Assembly: GCF_014195505.1 (NCBI RefSeq) | Contig: NZ_JACIBV010000001.1 | Coordinates: 6,386,001 to 6,450,000, forward strand | Length of the DNA: 64,000 nt | DNA from: Nonomuraea dietziae | GTDB lineage: Bacteria; Actinomycetota; Actinomycetes; Streptosporangiales; Streptosporangiaceae | Direction of reading: 5' to 3' | In this document: positions 14,734 to 23,083 of the stretch, piece after piece | Layout of the letters: every line of letters begins with the position of its first letter | How positions within the stretch are numbered: position 1 is the stretch's first letter | The notes under the pieces: model-generated | Databases searched by the model: none | What the model saw: the letters and a program-made list of their open reading frames with translations, nothing else | What the model was told of the DNA's origin: nothing | Made by a program: the position numbers and the translations under genes

Positions 14734-17655
14734 TCACCACGAGCTCACCCCCAGCGCGAGCGCGTGGCTGATCAGCTCCTCCCGCACCCCGGCCAGGCGA
14801 AGCACCTGCTCGGGCGAGGGGTGTCCGACGCCTGTCATGCCGCGCAGGCCCCTCGCTCCTTCCTTCAGCAGCGCCGCCCTGTCCGAGTCGGATGCGAGGC
14901 GGGCCAGCGCGTCGATCGCGATGGCGGCGTCGGGGAGCGCGCCGAGCCGTACCGAGGTCTCGGCGCCGCGCAGGTGCCAGGCGTGGGCGGCTTCGAGGTC
15001 GCCCTCGGCCTCGGCGATCGTGCCGAGCCCGACGAGCGTGCGGGTGAGGTTGCCCGAGCTCCTGACCCAGCGCTCGTCGAACCGTTCGAGCGCCTGCTCG
15101 TACAGCCGCCTGGCCGTGGGCAGATCGCCCTCGGCGAGCGCGACGTCCGCGCGGCCGCGCAGCGCCGCCGCCAGGCAGGTGGCCGAGCCCGTACGGCGTG
15201 CGGTCTCCTCGGCCCGCTCGTAGTCGGCCGTGGCCGCGGCCAGGTCGTCGTCGAAGCGGTAGTCGCCCCTGCTGCACAGCAGGTCGGCCAGGTCCTCCAG
15301 CGCGCCGAGCGTCCCCGTCAGCTCGATCGCCTCCTCGACCAGCGCCAGGGCGGTGGCCCTGTCGCCGCGGACGGCGGCCAGCCACGACAGCGAGTCGAGC
15401 GCGAACGCGGCGCCCCACCGGTCGCCGAGCGCCCTGAACTCGGTGACGGCGGCGATGAACTCCGCCGTGGCCGCGTCGAGGTCGCCGGCGGCCAGATGCG
15501 GATAACCCCAGATGACGTGGACGATCGCGCGCTCCCACGGGTCCTCGCTGCGCCTGCCGTGCTCCAGGACGGCCAGCACGACGGTCACGTCGGCCTTGCT
15601 GGCGGTGACCATCGGCCACAGGAACGTGACGAGCGGGTGGCGGCGCGCCCTGCTGACGTCCATGGCGATGGCCTCGGCCGCGGCCCTGTGGCGGGCCCAT
15701 GCGTCCTGGTCGCCGGCCGCAGTGAGCGCGCACAGCACGTAGTCGTCGCCGAACGAGGGATCGGGCTCGGGGCCCGCCTGGTCGAGCAGGGCGGTGGCGT
15801 GAGGGATGGCGGAGAAGCGGACGCCGCGCATCCACAGGTAGGAGGAGAGCGCGGCCAGCAGTCTGATGCCCAGCTCGGTCCTGCGCGTGGTGACGGCCCA
15901 TCGAAGCGCTGCCATGAGGTTGTCGTGCTCGGCCGCCAGGCGGTCGAGCCATCCGAGCTGGTCGGCGGCGCGCAGATGGGGATCGGCCTGCTCGGCCAGC
16001 GCGAGGAAGCGGTCGGCGTGCGCCCGCCGTACGGGATCGGGGTCGGTCAGGTGCTCGGCGCAGAAGGCCCGGACGGTCTCCAGCATGCGGTAGCGGCCGC
16101 GCGAGACCTCCACCAGCGACTTGTCGACCAGGGAGTCGAGGACGTCGCGCGGCAGGCCGCACACCGCCTCGGCGTCGGCGGCGGTGGCGCCGCCCGCGAA
16201 GACGGTCAGCCTGGCGGCCATCGCCCTCTCGTCGTCCGCGAGCAGATCCCAGCTCCAGGCGACCACCGCGCGCAGCGTGCGGTGACGGGGGCCTGCCGTA
16301 CGGCTGCCGCGCAGCGCGAGGTGGTCGGCCAGCTCGGACACCTCGTGCGTGCGCATCCTGGCGGCGGCCAGTTCGATCGCGAGCGGAAGGCCGTCGAGGG
16401 CCGCGCACAGGCGGCGTACGTCGTCGGGGTCGGCGGTGAAGCCTGGGCGCACGGCCCTCGCCCTGGCGGCGAACAGTCTGGCGGCCGCGTCGGGTGCCAG
16501 CGGCCTGACCGGCCACAGGTGCTCGCCCGTGATGCCGAGCGGCTCCCTGCTGGTGGCCAGGATCCGCAGGTGGGGACAGCCTGCCAGGAGCAGGTCGGCG
16601 AGCGAGGCGACCGCGTCGACGAGGTGCTCGCAGTTGTCCATGACGAGCAGCGCCGGGCGTTCGGCCAGCGCGGCGAGCAGCCTGGAGGCGGGAGTCGTCG
16701 CGTCGGGCAGGCCCAGCAGCGCGCTCTCTCTCAGGCCGAGCGCGCCCAGCAGGGCCTGCGGCAGCTCGGCGCCGTCACCGACGGCCGAGAGGTCGGCGAA
16801 GGTGACGTCGTCGCCCCTCGCCACCTCGATCGCCAGCCGGGTCTTGCCCACCCCTCCGGTCCCGAGCAGGGTGATCAGGCGCGCCTCGCGCAGCAGGCCG
16901 CGCACACCCTCGAGGTCGGGCTCCCTGCCGACGAGGCCGGTCAGCGGCGCGGGCGGCGCCGAGGGCCTGGCCCCGCGCAGCAGGCTCAGGTGGATGGCGG
17001 TCAGCTCGTCCGAGGGGTCGGCGCCCAGCTGCTCCGCCAGCACCCGCCTGGTCTCCTCGTAGGCGACCAGGGCCTCGGCCTGCCTGCCCTCGGCGTGCAG
17101 GGCCCGCATGAGCTGGCCTCGCAGGCGTTCGCGCAGCGGGTGGCGCTCGATCTCCGCTCGCAGCGCGGCGGCCAGGTCGCGGGCGCCCGTGCGCAGCTCC
17201 GCCTCGAAGAGGTCTTCGAGCGCGGACAGCCTGCGCTCCTCCAGCCTGACGGCCTCGGCCGCCGCGGGGCCTCGCCACAGCGCCAGCGCCTCGCGCAGCA
17301 GCTCGGCGGCGCGAGCGGGCGCACCGGCCTCCAGCGCGGCGCGACCCTCGTCGGCCGTGCGGAGGAAGACGTGCGCGTCGACCGACGAGGGGTCGACGTC
17401 GAGGCGGTAGCCGCCGGGCAGCAGCTCGATCGTGAACGAGCGGCGCAGGCGGGAGATCTGCGACTGGAGGGCGTGCGTGGCGTCGGCGGGAGGCTGCTCG
17501 CCGTAGACGGAGTCGATCAGGAAGTCGGCGGAGACCACCTGGCCCGCGCGGGCCAGCAGCAGCGCGAGCAGGGCACGCGGAGTCGGGCCGCCGAGCGGCA
17601 CTCGCGTGCCGTCGGCACGCCATGCCGTGGTGGCGCCCAGGATCCCGAACCGCAT
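14734..17655 (-). CDS. SARP-family transcriptional regulator (wHTH-BTAD-ATPase-TPR)
   Basis: From the ATG at 17655 (MRFGILGATTAW) the product is 973 residues. The order is: OmpR-type winged helix (about 1-90), bacterial activation domain with TPR-like helices (about 95-240), an NB-ARC/STAND ATPase with Walker A GTGGVGKTRLA near 270, and a long C-terminal helical TPR region (from about 600). Such large SARPs activate secondary-metabolism or stress genes; DNA binding is to tandem heptamers upstream of targets. I rejected the longer frame to 17880, because it would run through the tatD start. The neighbouring monooxygenase is a plausible target. No biosynthetic cluster is present. Confidence 0.9.
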   Translation of the reverse strand: MRFGILGATTAWRADGTRVPLGGPTPRALLALLLARAGQVVSADFLIDSVYGEQPPADATHALQSQISRLRRSFTIELLPGGYRLDVDPSSVDAHVFLRTADEGRAALEAGAPARAAELLREALALWRGPAAAEAVRLEERRLSALEDLFEAELRTGARDLAAALRAEIERHPLRERLRGQLMRALHAEGRQAEALVAYEETRRVLAEQLGADPSDELTAIHLSLLRGARPSAPPAPLTGLVGREPDLEGVRGLLREARLITLLGTGGVGKTRLAIEVARGDDVTFADLSAVGDGAELPQALLGALGLRESALLGLPDATTPASRLLAALAERPALLVMDNCEHLVDAVASLADLLLAGCPHLRILATSREPLGITGEHLWPVRPLAPDAAARLFAARARAVRPGFTADPDDVRRLCAALDGLPLAIELAAARMRTHEVSELADHLALRGSRTAGPRHRTLRAVVAWSWDLLADDERAMAARLTVFAGGATAADAEAVCGLPRDVLDSLVDKSLVEVSRGRYRMLETVRAFCAEHLTDPDPVRRAHADRFLALAEQADPHLRAADQLGWLDRLAAEHDNLMAALRWAVTTRRTELGIRLLAALSSYLWMRGVRFSAIPHATALLDQAGPEPDPSFGDDYVLCALTAAGDQDAWARHRAAAEAIAMDVSRARRHPLVTFLWPMVTASKADVTVVLAVLEHGRRSEDPWERAIVHVIWGYPHLAAGDLDAATAEFIAAVTEFRALGDRWGAAFALDSLSWLAAVRGDRATALALVEEAIELTGTLGALEDLADLLCSRGDYRFDDDLAAATADYERAEETARRTGSATCLAAALRGRADVALAEGDLPTARRLYEQALERFDERWVRSSGNLTRTLVGLGTIAEAEGDLEAAHAWHLRGAETSVRLGALPDAAIAIDALARLASDSDRAALLKEGARGLRGMTGVGHPSPEQVLRLAGVREELISHALALGVSSW

Positions 17656-17673
17656 GACGCTGATTCTCCCCGG

Positions 17674-17679
17674 TACCTT
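17674..17679 (+). promoter_or_regulatory. -10 element TACCTT of a probable leaderless tatD promoter
   Basis: TACCTT ends seven bases before the GTG chosen as the tatD start. The gap to the divergent SARP gene is only 31 bp, so the two promoters overlap. No ribosome site fits this GTG well, which favours a leaderless transcript. Confidence 0.4.
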
Positions 17680-17686
17680 GGGGTGC

Positions 17687-18544
17687 GTGAGCAAGCTTCC
17701 CGTCGCGCCAGAGCCGCTGAGCACGCCCGTCTTCGACAGCCACTGCCACCTCGACATCATGGTGGGCAACAGGCAGGCCTCCTCGGGCGACCCCGTGGCC
17801 CAGGCCGCGCAGGCCGCCTCGGCCAGCGTGGAGAGCATCCTGGCCGACTCACGCGCGGCAGGGGTGACCAGGCTCGTCACGATCGGCTACGACCTGCCGT
17901 CGTCGGTGTGGGGCGCGCGGGTGGCCGCGGACCACGGCGACGTCTACGCGGGCGTGGCGATCCACCCGAACGAGGCGCACGCGGCCACACCCGAGGTGCT
18001 GGCCGAGATCGAGGCGCTGGCCTGCGAGCCCGACGTGCGGGCGATCGGCGAGACGGGGCTCGACTACTACCGCGACTGGGCCTCGAAGGACGACCAGCAC
18101 GCCAGCTTCCGCGCGCACATCGAGATCGCCAAGCGCACGGGCAAGGCGCTGGTCATCCACGACCGCGACGCGCACGACGACGTGCTCAGGGTGCTGGCCG
18201 CCGAAGGAGCGCCCGACCGCGTGGTCTTCCACAGCTACTCGGGCGACGCCGAGATGGCGAAGAAGTGCGTCGAGGCCGGATACTTCATGTCCTTCTCCGG
18301 GCCTGTGACCTACAAGAACGCCGCATACCTGCGCGAGGCGGCCAGGGTCGCGCCCAAGGAGCTGATCCTGGTCGAGACCGACGCGCCGTACCTGCCGCCG
18401 GTCCCGCACAGGGGCAAGCCCAACGCGCCCTCCCTCATGCCGCTCACCCTGCGGTGCCTGGCGGAGGTCAAGGGCGTGCCAGCCGACGAGCTGTGCGAGG
18501 CCGTCAACACCAACGGAGAGGCTGTCTTCGGCATCTCGCGATGA
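17687..18544 (+). CDS. tatD: TatD-family metal-dependent deoxyribonuclease
   Basis: TatD enzymes are TIM-barrel hydrolases with 3'-5' exonuclease or DNA-repair activity. From GTG at 17687 the product is 285 residues, the usual length. The metal ligands are visible in order: FDSHCHLD near the start, GETGLDYYRD with Glu, HDRDAHDD, HSYSG and the final VETDAPYLPP. The 5' frame continues upstream to 17606 but would overlap the SARP start, so the GTG with a -10 box seven bases before it is preferred. The gene sits 31 bp before rpfB, as in other actinobacteria. Confidence 0.93.
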   Translation: MSKLPVAPEPLSTPVFDSHCHLDIMVGNRQASSGDPVAQAAQAASASVESILADSRAAGVTRLVTIGYDLPSSVWGARVAADHGDVYAGVAIHPNEAHAATPEVLAEIEALACEPDVRAIGETGLDYYRDWASKDDQHASFRAHIEIAKRTGKALVIHDRDAHDDVLRVLAAEGAPDRVVFHSYSGDAEMAKKCVEAGYFMSFSGPVTYKNAAYLREAARVAPKELILVETDAPYLPPVPHRGKPNAPSLMPLTLRCLAEVKGVPADELCEAVNTNGEAVFGISR

Positions 18545-18562
18545 GCCCGCGCCCGCCTGGGC

Positions 18563-18568
18563 TAGCCT
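18563..18568 (+). promoter_or_regulatory. -10 element TAGCCT of a probable leaderless rpfB promoter
   Basis: TAGCCT ends seven bases before the GTG at 18576, with no ribosome site between, matching the metG and tatD pattern. It lies just after the tatD stop codon, so rpfB likely has its own promoter in addition to read-through from tatD. Confidence 0.4.
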
Positions 18569-18575
18569 CGCGCGG

Positions 18576-19499
18576 GTGATGGCTAGAGGACGACGCCGCG
18601 CGCCCAGGTCCTTCTGGGGCTCGGGGTGGGCGATGGCTGCTTACGGCGCCGCCGCGTTCGCGCTGGTCGGCAGGATCGTCGTCGGCATGGGCGCCGACGT
18701 CGCGCTGGACGTGGACGGCAGGACCATGGCGCTGCGCAGCTCGGCGGACACGGTGGCGGAGGTGCTCCAGGAGGCGCGGGTCGCCGTGGGCGCCGACGAC
18801 TACCTCCATCCGGACGCCCGCGCCCCGATCAGCGACGGCGCGCGGATCGTGGTCCGCCACGCCCGCCCGATCACCCTGACCGTCGACGGCCGCACCGCCA
18901 GGCACGTCGTGACCGCCATGAGTGTCGGCGGCGCGCTCGACGAGCTGGACATCGAGCACACGGGCAGCAGGCTGTCGGTCGCCAGGGAGGGCGCGGTGCC
19001 GCTGTCGGGGATGGCGGTGACGATGCTGACGCCGCGCAGGGTCCACGTGATCGCCGGAGGCCGCCGGCTGAGCACCACGACCACCAGCGCCACCGTGAGA
19101 GGCGTGCTCAAGGAGAAGCGGGTGCGGCACGGCGACGGCTACCGTGTCACGCCGCCGCTGGGCAGCTTCCCGCGCCACGGCACCGTCATCAAGGTCGAAC
19201 CTCCAGGACCCGTCGCGCCGCCGCGCACGGTGCCGATCACGGCCGAGGTGGCGGCGCTCAACTGGGCGGGCCTGGCCGCGTGCGAGTCGGGAGGCGACCC
19301 GCGCGCCTTCAACCCTTCGGGGCCCTACTACGGGCTCTACCAGTTCAGCCTGCCGATGTGGCAGGCCGTCGGCGGGACGAGCACGCCGAACCTCTGGCCC
19401 GCCGAGGAGCAGACCTACCGGGCGCAGCTGCTCTACCAGCGGGTGGCGGGGCGCTGGCAGGGACAGTGGCCGCACTGCGGCGCCAGGCTGTTCAGCTAG
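18576..19499 (+). CDS. rpfB: Resuscitation-promoting factor-like muralytic enzyme (DUF348-Rpf)
   Basis: The 307-residue product has a basic cytoplasmic start, one membrane segment (about 18-38), and three DUF348-like repeats (about 40-210). A C-terminal Rpf lysozyme-like domain starts at NWAGLAACESGGDP, with the catalytic Glu in ACESGG. It cleaves peptidoglycan glycan strands to help growth or spore germination. The place after tatD and before ksgA is that of mycobacterial rpfB. Unlike mycobacterial RpfB I see no G5 domain between the DUF348 repeats and the Rpf domain. A -10-like TAGCCT seven bases before GTG suggests a leaderless mRNA. It overlaps the convergent FG-GAP gene by 8 bases. Confidence 0.9.
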   Translation: MMARGRRRAPRSFWGSGWAMAAYGAAAFALVGRIVVGMGADVALDVDGRTMALRSSADTVAEVLQEARVAVGADDYLHPDARAPISDGARIVVRHARPITLTVDGRTARHVVTAMSVGGALDELDIEHTGSRLSVAREGAVPLSGMAVTMLTPRRVHVIAGGRRLSTTTTSATVRGVLKEKRVRHGDGYRVTPPLGSFPRHGTVIKVEPPGPVAPPRTVPITAEVAALNWAGLAACESGGDPRAFNPSGPYYGLYQFSLPMWQAVGGTSTPNLWPAEEQTYRAQLLYQRVAGRWQGQWPHCGARLFS

Positions 19500-20640
19500 C
19501 CATCGAGGCGCCGAACTCGGCGCCCTCCGGTGGCTTCACCGCCTCGATGGTGTCGGCGTTGCGTCCTGCGACGCCGGCCGTGCCGTACGGCTGGTCGTCG
19601 GGGGCGCCCGCGACCAGCTGGTTGCCCGCGAAGGCGACCGACCAGCCGAACCTCGCGCCCCGCCCCGGCACCAGGAGCCTGTCGACCGACTCGTCGGCCA
19701 TCGAGAGGACGCGCACCGCTCCTGTGGACCCCGCGTAGGGCGCGCCGACGGCCAGCCTGCCGTCCTTGGCGGCGGCGAGGGAGAAGCCGAAGGCGCCCTC
19801 ACCCGTCACCTTCCTCGTGGGGGCGACCGCCTCGTCGAACAGCTGCACGAACCCGGCCTGCGGAGCGCCCACCGCGATGCCGGAGCCCTCGACGTAGGCG
19901 ACCGCGTAGCCGAACCTGTCGCCCGTCGCGCGGTCGGGCGGCTCCCACTTGATGCCCGACAACCGCTGCGCGGTGACGTCGGCCAGCACGGTCATCGAGC
20001 CCGAGTCGATCTTGCCCTCCTCGACCTGGACGCCCGTGCCGTCGTCGTTCTCGTACGGCACGCCCACGACCAGGCTGTTGCCGGCGCCGAAGGCCAGCGC
20101 CCAGCCGTACTGGTCGCCCACCTCGGGGTTGCCCGGCACGTCAGGGGAGTCCTGGCCGATCCTGCGCAGCGGCGCCTCGCCCCGCCGGACGTAGACCGAG
20201 CCCGCGTCCCTGACCTCCGCCAGGTCCTCGTACGGCGCGGCCACCGCCACCAGGTCGCCCTTCGCGGCCACCGTCCAGCCGAAGTGGGCGTCCTGCTGCG
20301 GCTCGGGGGCGGTGAGCCGCACCGTGGCCCCCTTGCTGGTCAGCAGGTAGGCGGCCCCCGCGTCCTTGCGGCCCTCGACATCGGCGTACGGCGCGCCGAC
20401 GAGCAGGTCGCCGCAGCCGTCGCCGTCGACCTCGGCCATCGCCACCGACCAGCCGAAGGCGTCGCCCTCACCCAGCTCGGGCGCCTCGACAGGGACGAGC
20501 GCGCCGCCCGACAGGCGATGGACCGCGCCAGGCCCGTCGAAGGGGTCGCCCACCACGACGTCGCCCGTGCACGCCCCCGTGACCTCGTGCCCGGAGAGGC
20601 CACCCGTCAGGAGCGCCAGGACCAGCAGCGTGCGCGTCAT
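19492..20640 (-). CDS. Secreted FG-GAP/integrin-alpha-like beta-propeller protein
   Basis: From the ATG at 20640 the product is 382 residues with a signal peptide (about 1-20). After that come about seven repeats of the FG-GAP type: each has an FGWSVA- or YGWALA-like strand, an acidic metal-binding loop such as DVDGDGCGDLLVGAPY (near 60), and a VGAPY turn. Such proteins fold as an extracellular beta-propeller. The start overlaps the stop of the Ser/Thr kinase gene as ATGA, so the two are almost certainly translated together. A function as extracellular partner or substrate of the kinase is inference only. Confidence 0.88.
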   Translation of the reverse strand: MTRTLLVLALLTGGLSGHEVTGACTGDVVVGDPFDGPGAVHRLSGGALVPVEAPELGEGDAFGWSVAMAEVDGDGCGDLLVGAPYADVEGRKDAGAAYLLTSKGATVRLTAPEPQQDAHFGWTVAAKGDLVAVAAPYEDLAEVRDAGSVYVRRGEAPLRRIGQDSPDVPGNPEVGDQYGWALAFGAGNSLVVGVPYENDDGTGVQVEEGKIDSGSMTVLADVTAQRLSGIKWEPPDRATGDRFGYAVAYVEGSGIAVGAPQAGFVQLFDEAVAPTRKVTGEGAFGFSLAAAKDGRLAVGAPYAGSTGAVRVLSMADESVDRLLVPGRGARFGWSVAFAGNQLVAGAPDDQPYGTAGVAGRNADTIEAVKPPEGAEFGASMAS

Positions 20641-22157
20641 GAAAGGCGTACCTCGATCCGCTGGCCGCCCTCCATCAGGGTGCCCTCCAGAACCGAGGGC
20701 AGCCGCTGGGGAGGAAGGTCGAAGACGAAGACCCCGTCGATGCGCTCGCCGGGGGCGATGGTGGCGGGCAGCTTGGTGGAGGCGGGCGCGCTCTCGTGCC
20801 TGCCGCCCCTGTCGTCCACGAGCGCGACGCCCGAGGCGGCGAGCGGGCGCGCCGTGCCGCCGGGGTTCAGCAGCGCCCACCCGAGCACGCAGTACCTGCC
20901 GTCGGAGGATTTCGCGCCCTTGTAGTCGGTCAGGCCGCAGCGGGGCCGTCCCGTGAGGAGGAACTGCGGATCGTCGAACGCGGGACCGAGGCCGACGCGC
21001 CTGCCCGCGTCGGGGGCGGTGAGGGCGCCGGCGCCGCCCGCCTGCTGCGCGGGGGGAGTGACCGAGGGGCCGCGCGCGAGCAGGACGGCGACCGTGACCA
21101 GCAGCGCGCCCGCCACGGCGGCCGCCGCGACCAGCCAGCGCCTGCCCTTGGACCTCGGCTCCTCCTGCGGCGCCTCACCCCGCCCTGCCACCGATGGCTC
21201 CTCGCCCCGCCGGACCTCCTCCTGCGGAGGGATCGTCGCCGACAGCACCGCGGTGTCGGCGACGTTGGGCGGTGGCTCCCAGTTCCTGTCGAGGAGGTCG
21301 GTGGCGATCACCGTGGGCGGATCGGGTGTCGGCAGGCGCCCGCCCACCAGCGCCAGGAGCAGATCCTGGGCGGTGGGACGGAGCAGCGGGTCCATCGTGG
21401 TCGCCCGCTGCACGAGGTCGTTGAGCGGGGCGGGCAGCGCGCCGAGGTCGGGGGTCTGGTGCAGCACCCTGGTCGCCATGGTGATCGCGTCGCCGCGCCC
21501 GAACGGGTGGCGCCCGTTGCCCGCGAACGCCACCAGGCAGCCCCACGCGAACACGTCCGCCGCGGGCGTGACCTGCTGACCCCGCACCTGCTCAGGCGCC
21601 CACCAGCCAGGACTGCCCAGCAGCTCCCCCGAGAGCGTGAAGTTGCTCTCGCGGTCGAGGGCGCGGGAGATGCCGAAATCGATCACGCGAGGACCCGACA
21701 TCGACAGGATGACGTTGGCCGGCTTCAGGTCGCGGTGCACCAGCCCCGCCACGTGGATCGCCGCCAGCGCGGCGGCCACGCCGAGCGCCACCCCGTGCAG
21801 CGCGGCGGGCTCCAGCGCGCCGTACTCGCTGATCTGGTCCGACAGGGGGACGCCCGCGATGTACTCGGTGACCATGTACGGCCTGCCCACGCTGTCGTTG
21901 CCGTTGTCGAGCACCTGCGCGGTGCAGAACGACGCGACCCTGCGCGCGTTGTCCACCTCCGCGTGGAAGCGGGCGCTGAACCCCTCCTGGTTGGCGAACT
22001 CCGCCTTCACCACCTTGACCGCGACAGGCCGTCCCGTCGGCGCGATGGCCAGGAACACCGTGCCCATGCCCCCCTCTCCGATGCGCCCGAGCAGGCGGTA
22101 GGGCCCGATCTCGCGCGCGTCGGTCGGACGCAGGGGTGCGGCGCCCATCGGCTTCAT
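20637..22157 (-). CDS. Transmembrane Ser/Thr protein kinase (PknB-type, no PASTA)
   Basis: From ATG at 22157 the product is 506 residues. The kinase core runs from about 20 to 275: glycine loop GEGGMGTVF, VAVKVVK (Lys48), HRDLKPANVI catalytic loop, DFGISRA and APEQ. A Pro/Glu-rich linker leads to one membrane segment (about 345-368). The outer C-terminal domain of about 110 residues resembles the telokin-like DUF4352 fold. It lacks PASTA repeats. The ATGA overlap couples it to the FG-GAP protein gene. The gene is divergent from rsmA; the first ATG of a longer frame (22304) was rejected because it runs into the rsmA region. Confidence 0.93.
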   Translation of the reverse strand: MKPMGAAPLRPTDAREIGPYRLLGRIGEGGMGTVFLAIAPTGRPVAVKVVKAEFANQEGFSARFHAEVDNARRVASFCTAQVLDNGNDSVGRPYMVTEYIAGVPLSDQISEYGALEPAALHGVALGVAAALAAIHVAGLVHRDLKPANVILSMSGPRVIDFGISRALDRESNFTLSGELLGSPGWWAPEQVRGQQVTPAADVFAWGCLVAFAGNGRHPFGRGDAITMATRVLHQTPDLGALPAPLNDLVQRATTMDPLLRPTAQDLLLALVGGRLPTPDPPTVIATDLLDRNWEPPPNVADTAVLSATIPPQEEVRRGEEPSVAGRGEAPQEEPRSKGRRWLVAAAAVAGALLVTVAVLLARGPSVTPPAQQAGGAGALTAPDAGRRVGLGPAFDDPQFLLTGRPRCGLTDYKGAKSSDGRYCVLGWALLNPGGTARPLAASGVALVDDRGGRHESAPASTKLPATIAPGERIDGVFVFDLPPQRLPSVLEGTLMEGGQRIEVRLS

Positions 22158-22240
22158 CAGCCCATCCTCTCTCCTACTCCCCGGTTCTTCGATGCCTCGC
22201 CGATGCGCGAGACTGAATGGGTGATAGGGGGAGTGCCATT

Positions 22241-23083
22241 GTGAGCCTGTTGGGGCCAATTGAAATACGTAATTTGGCGGAAAAGCTCGATCTTCGCCCG
22301 ACAAAGAAGTTCGGTCAGAACTTCGTGATCGACGGCGGCACCGTCCGCCGCATCGTGCGCACGGCCGGGCTGTCGCCGGACGACGTGGTGATCGAGGTGG
22401 GTCCAGGGCTGGGCTCGCTCACTCTGGCGTTGCTGCCCGAGGTCGCCCACGTGGTCGCGGTCGAGATCGACCCCGTGCTGGCCCGGCAGCTTCCCCTGAC
22501 CGTCGAGTCGCGCGGGCTCGGCGACAGCCTGACGGTCGTGGGCGGTGACGCCATGAAGGTGGGCCCCGACGACTTCTCCGGATACCTCCCGACGGCCCTG
22601 GTCGCCAACCTGCCGTACAACGTCTCCGTGCCGGTCGTCCTGCACCTGCTGGAGGTTCTGCCCTCGCTGCGCAAGGGCCTGGTCATGGTGCAGGCCGAGG
22701 TCGCCGACCGGCTCGCCGCCCCTCCAGGCTCCAAGGTGTACGGCGTGCCGTCCGCCAAGGCCGCCTGGTACGCCGACGTCAGGCGGGCGGGTCCGGTGGG
22801 CAGGACGGTCTTCTGGCCCGTCCCCAACGTGGACTCGGGGCTGGTGTCACTGGAACGGCGCGATCCGCCGGTGACCAGCGCTTCGAGGAAGCAGGTGTTC
22901 TCGGTGGTCGACGCCGCGTTCGCGCAGCGGAGGAAGACGTTGAGGGCGGCGCTGGGTGTCCTGTTCGGATCTCCGGCGCGGGCGGAGGAGGCGCTGAGGG
23001 CGGCCGGGGTGGATCCGTCGACCCGGGGTGAGCAGCTGGACATCACCGCCTTCGCCAGGATCGCGGAGCACCTGGAGGACTAG
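22241..23083 (+). CDS. rsmA: 16S rRNA (adenine1518/1519-N6)-dimethyltransferase RsmA (KsgA)
   Basis: RsmA dimethylates two adjacent adenosines in helix 45 of 16S rRNA using SAM, late in small-subunit assembly. The product from GTG at 22241 is 280 residues. It starts SLLGPIEIRNLAEKL and carries KKFGQNFVID, the SAM loop VIEVGPGLGSLT, EIDPVL, and the catalytic NLPYNVS motif. The C-terminal domain includes the RRKTLRAAL stretch. An earlier ATG at 22217 is in frame, but the GTG is preceded by GGGGGA and matches the usual protein start. Its stop shares the CTAG palindrome with the convergent ABC ATPase gene. Confidence 0.95.
   Translation: MSLLGPIEIRNLAEKLDLRPTKKFGQNFVIDGGTVRRIVRTAGLSPDDVVIEVGPGLGSLTLALLPEVAHVVAVEIDPVLARQLPLTVESRGLGDSLTVVGGDAMKVGPDDFSGYLPTALVANLPYNVSVPVVLHLLEVLPSLRKGLVMVQAEVADRLAAPPGSKVYGVPSAKAAWYADVRRAGPVGRTVFWPVPNVDSGLVSLERRDPPVTSASRKQVFSVVDAAFAQRRKTLRAALGVLFGSPARAEEALRAAGVDPSTRGEQLDITAFARIAEHLED

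Noticed and set aside
14764..18579. Very long plus-strand ORF across the SARP gene
   Set aside because: Opposite-strand shadow of SARP and tatD; composition is Arg/Gly/Gln-rich and lacks domains.
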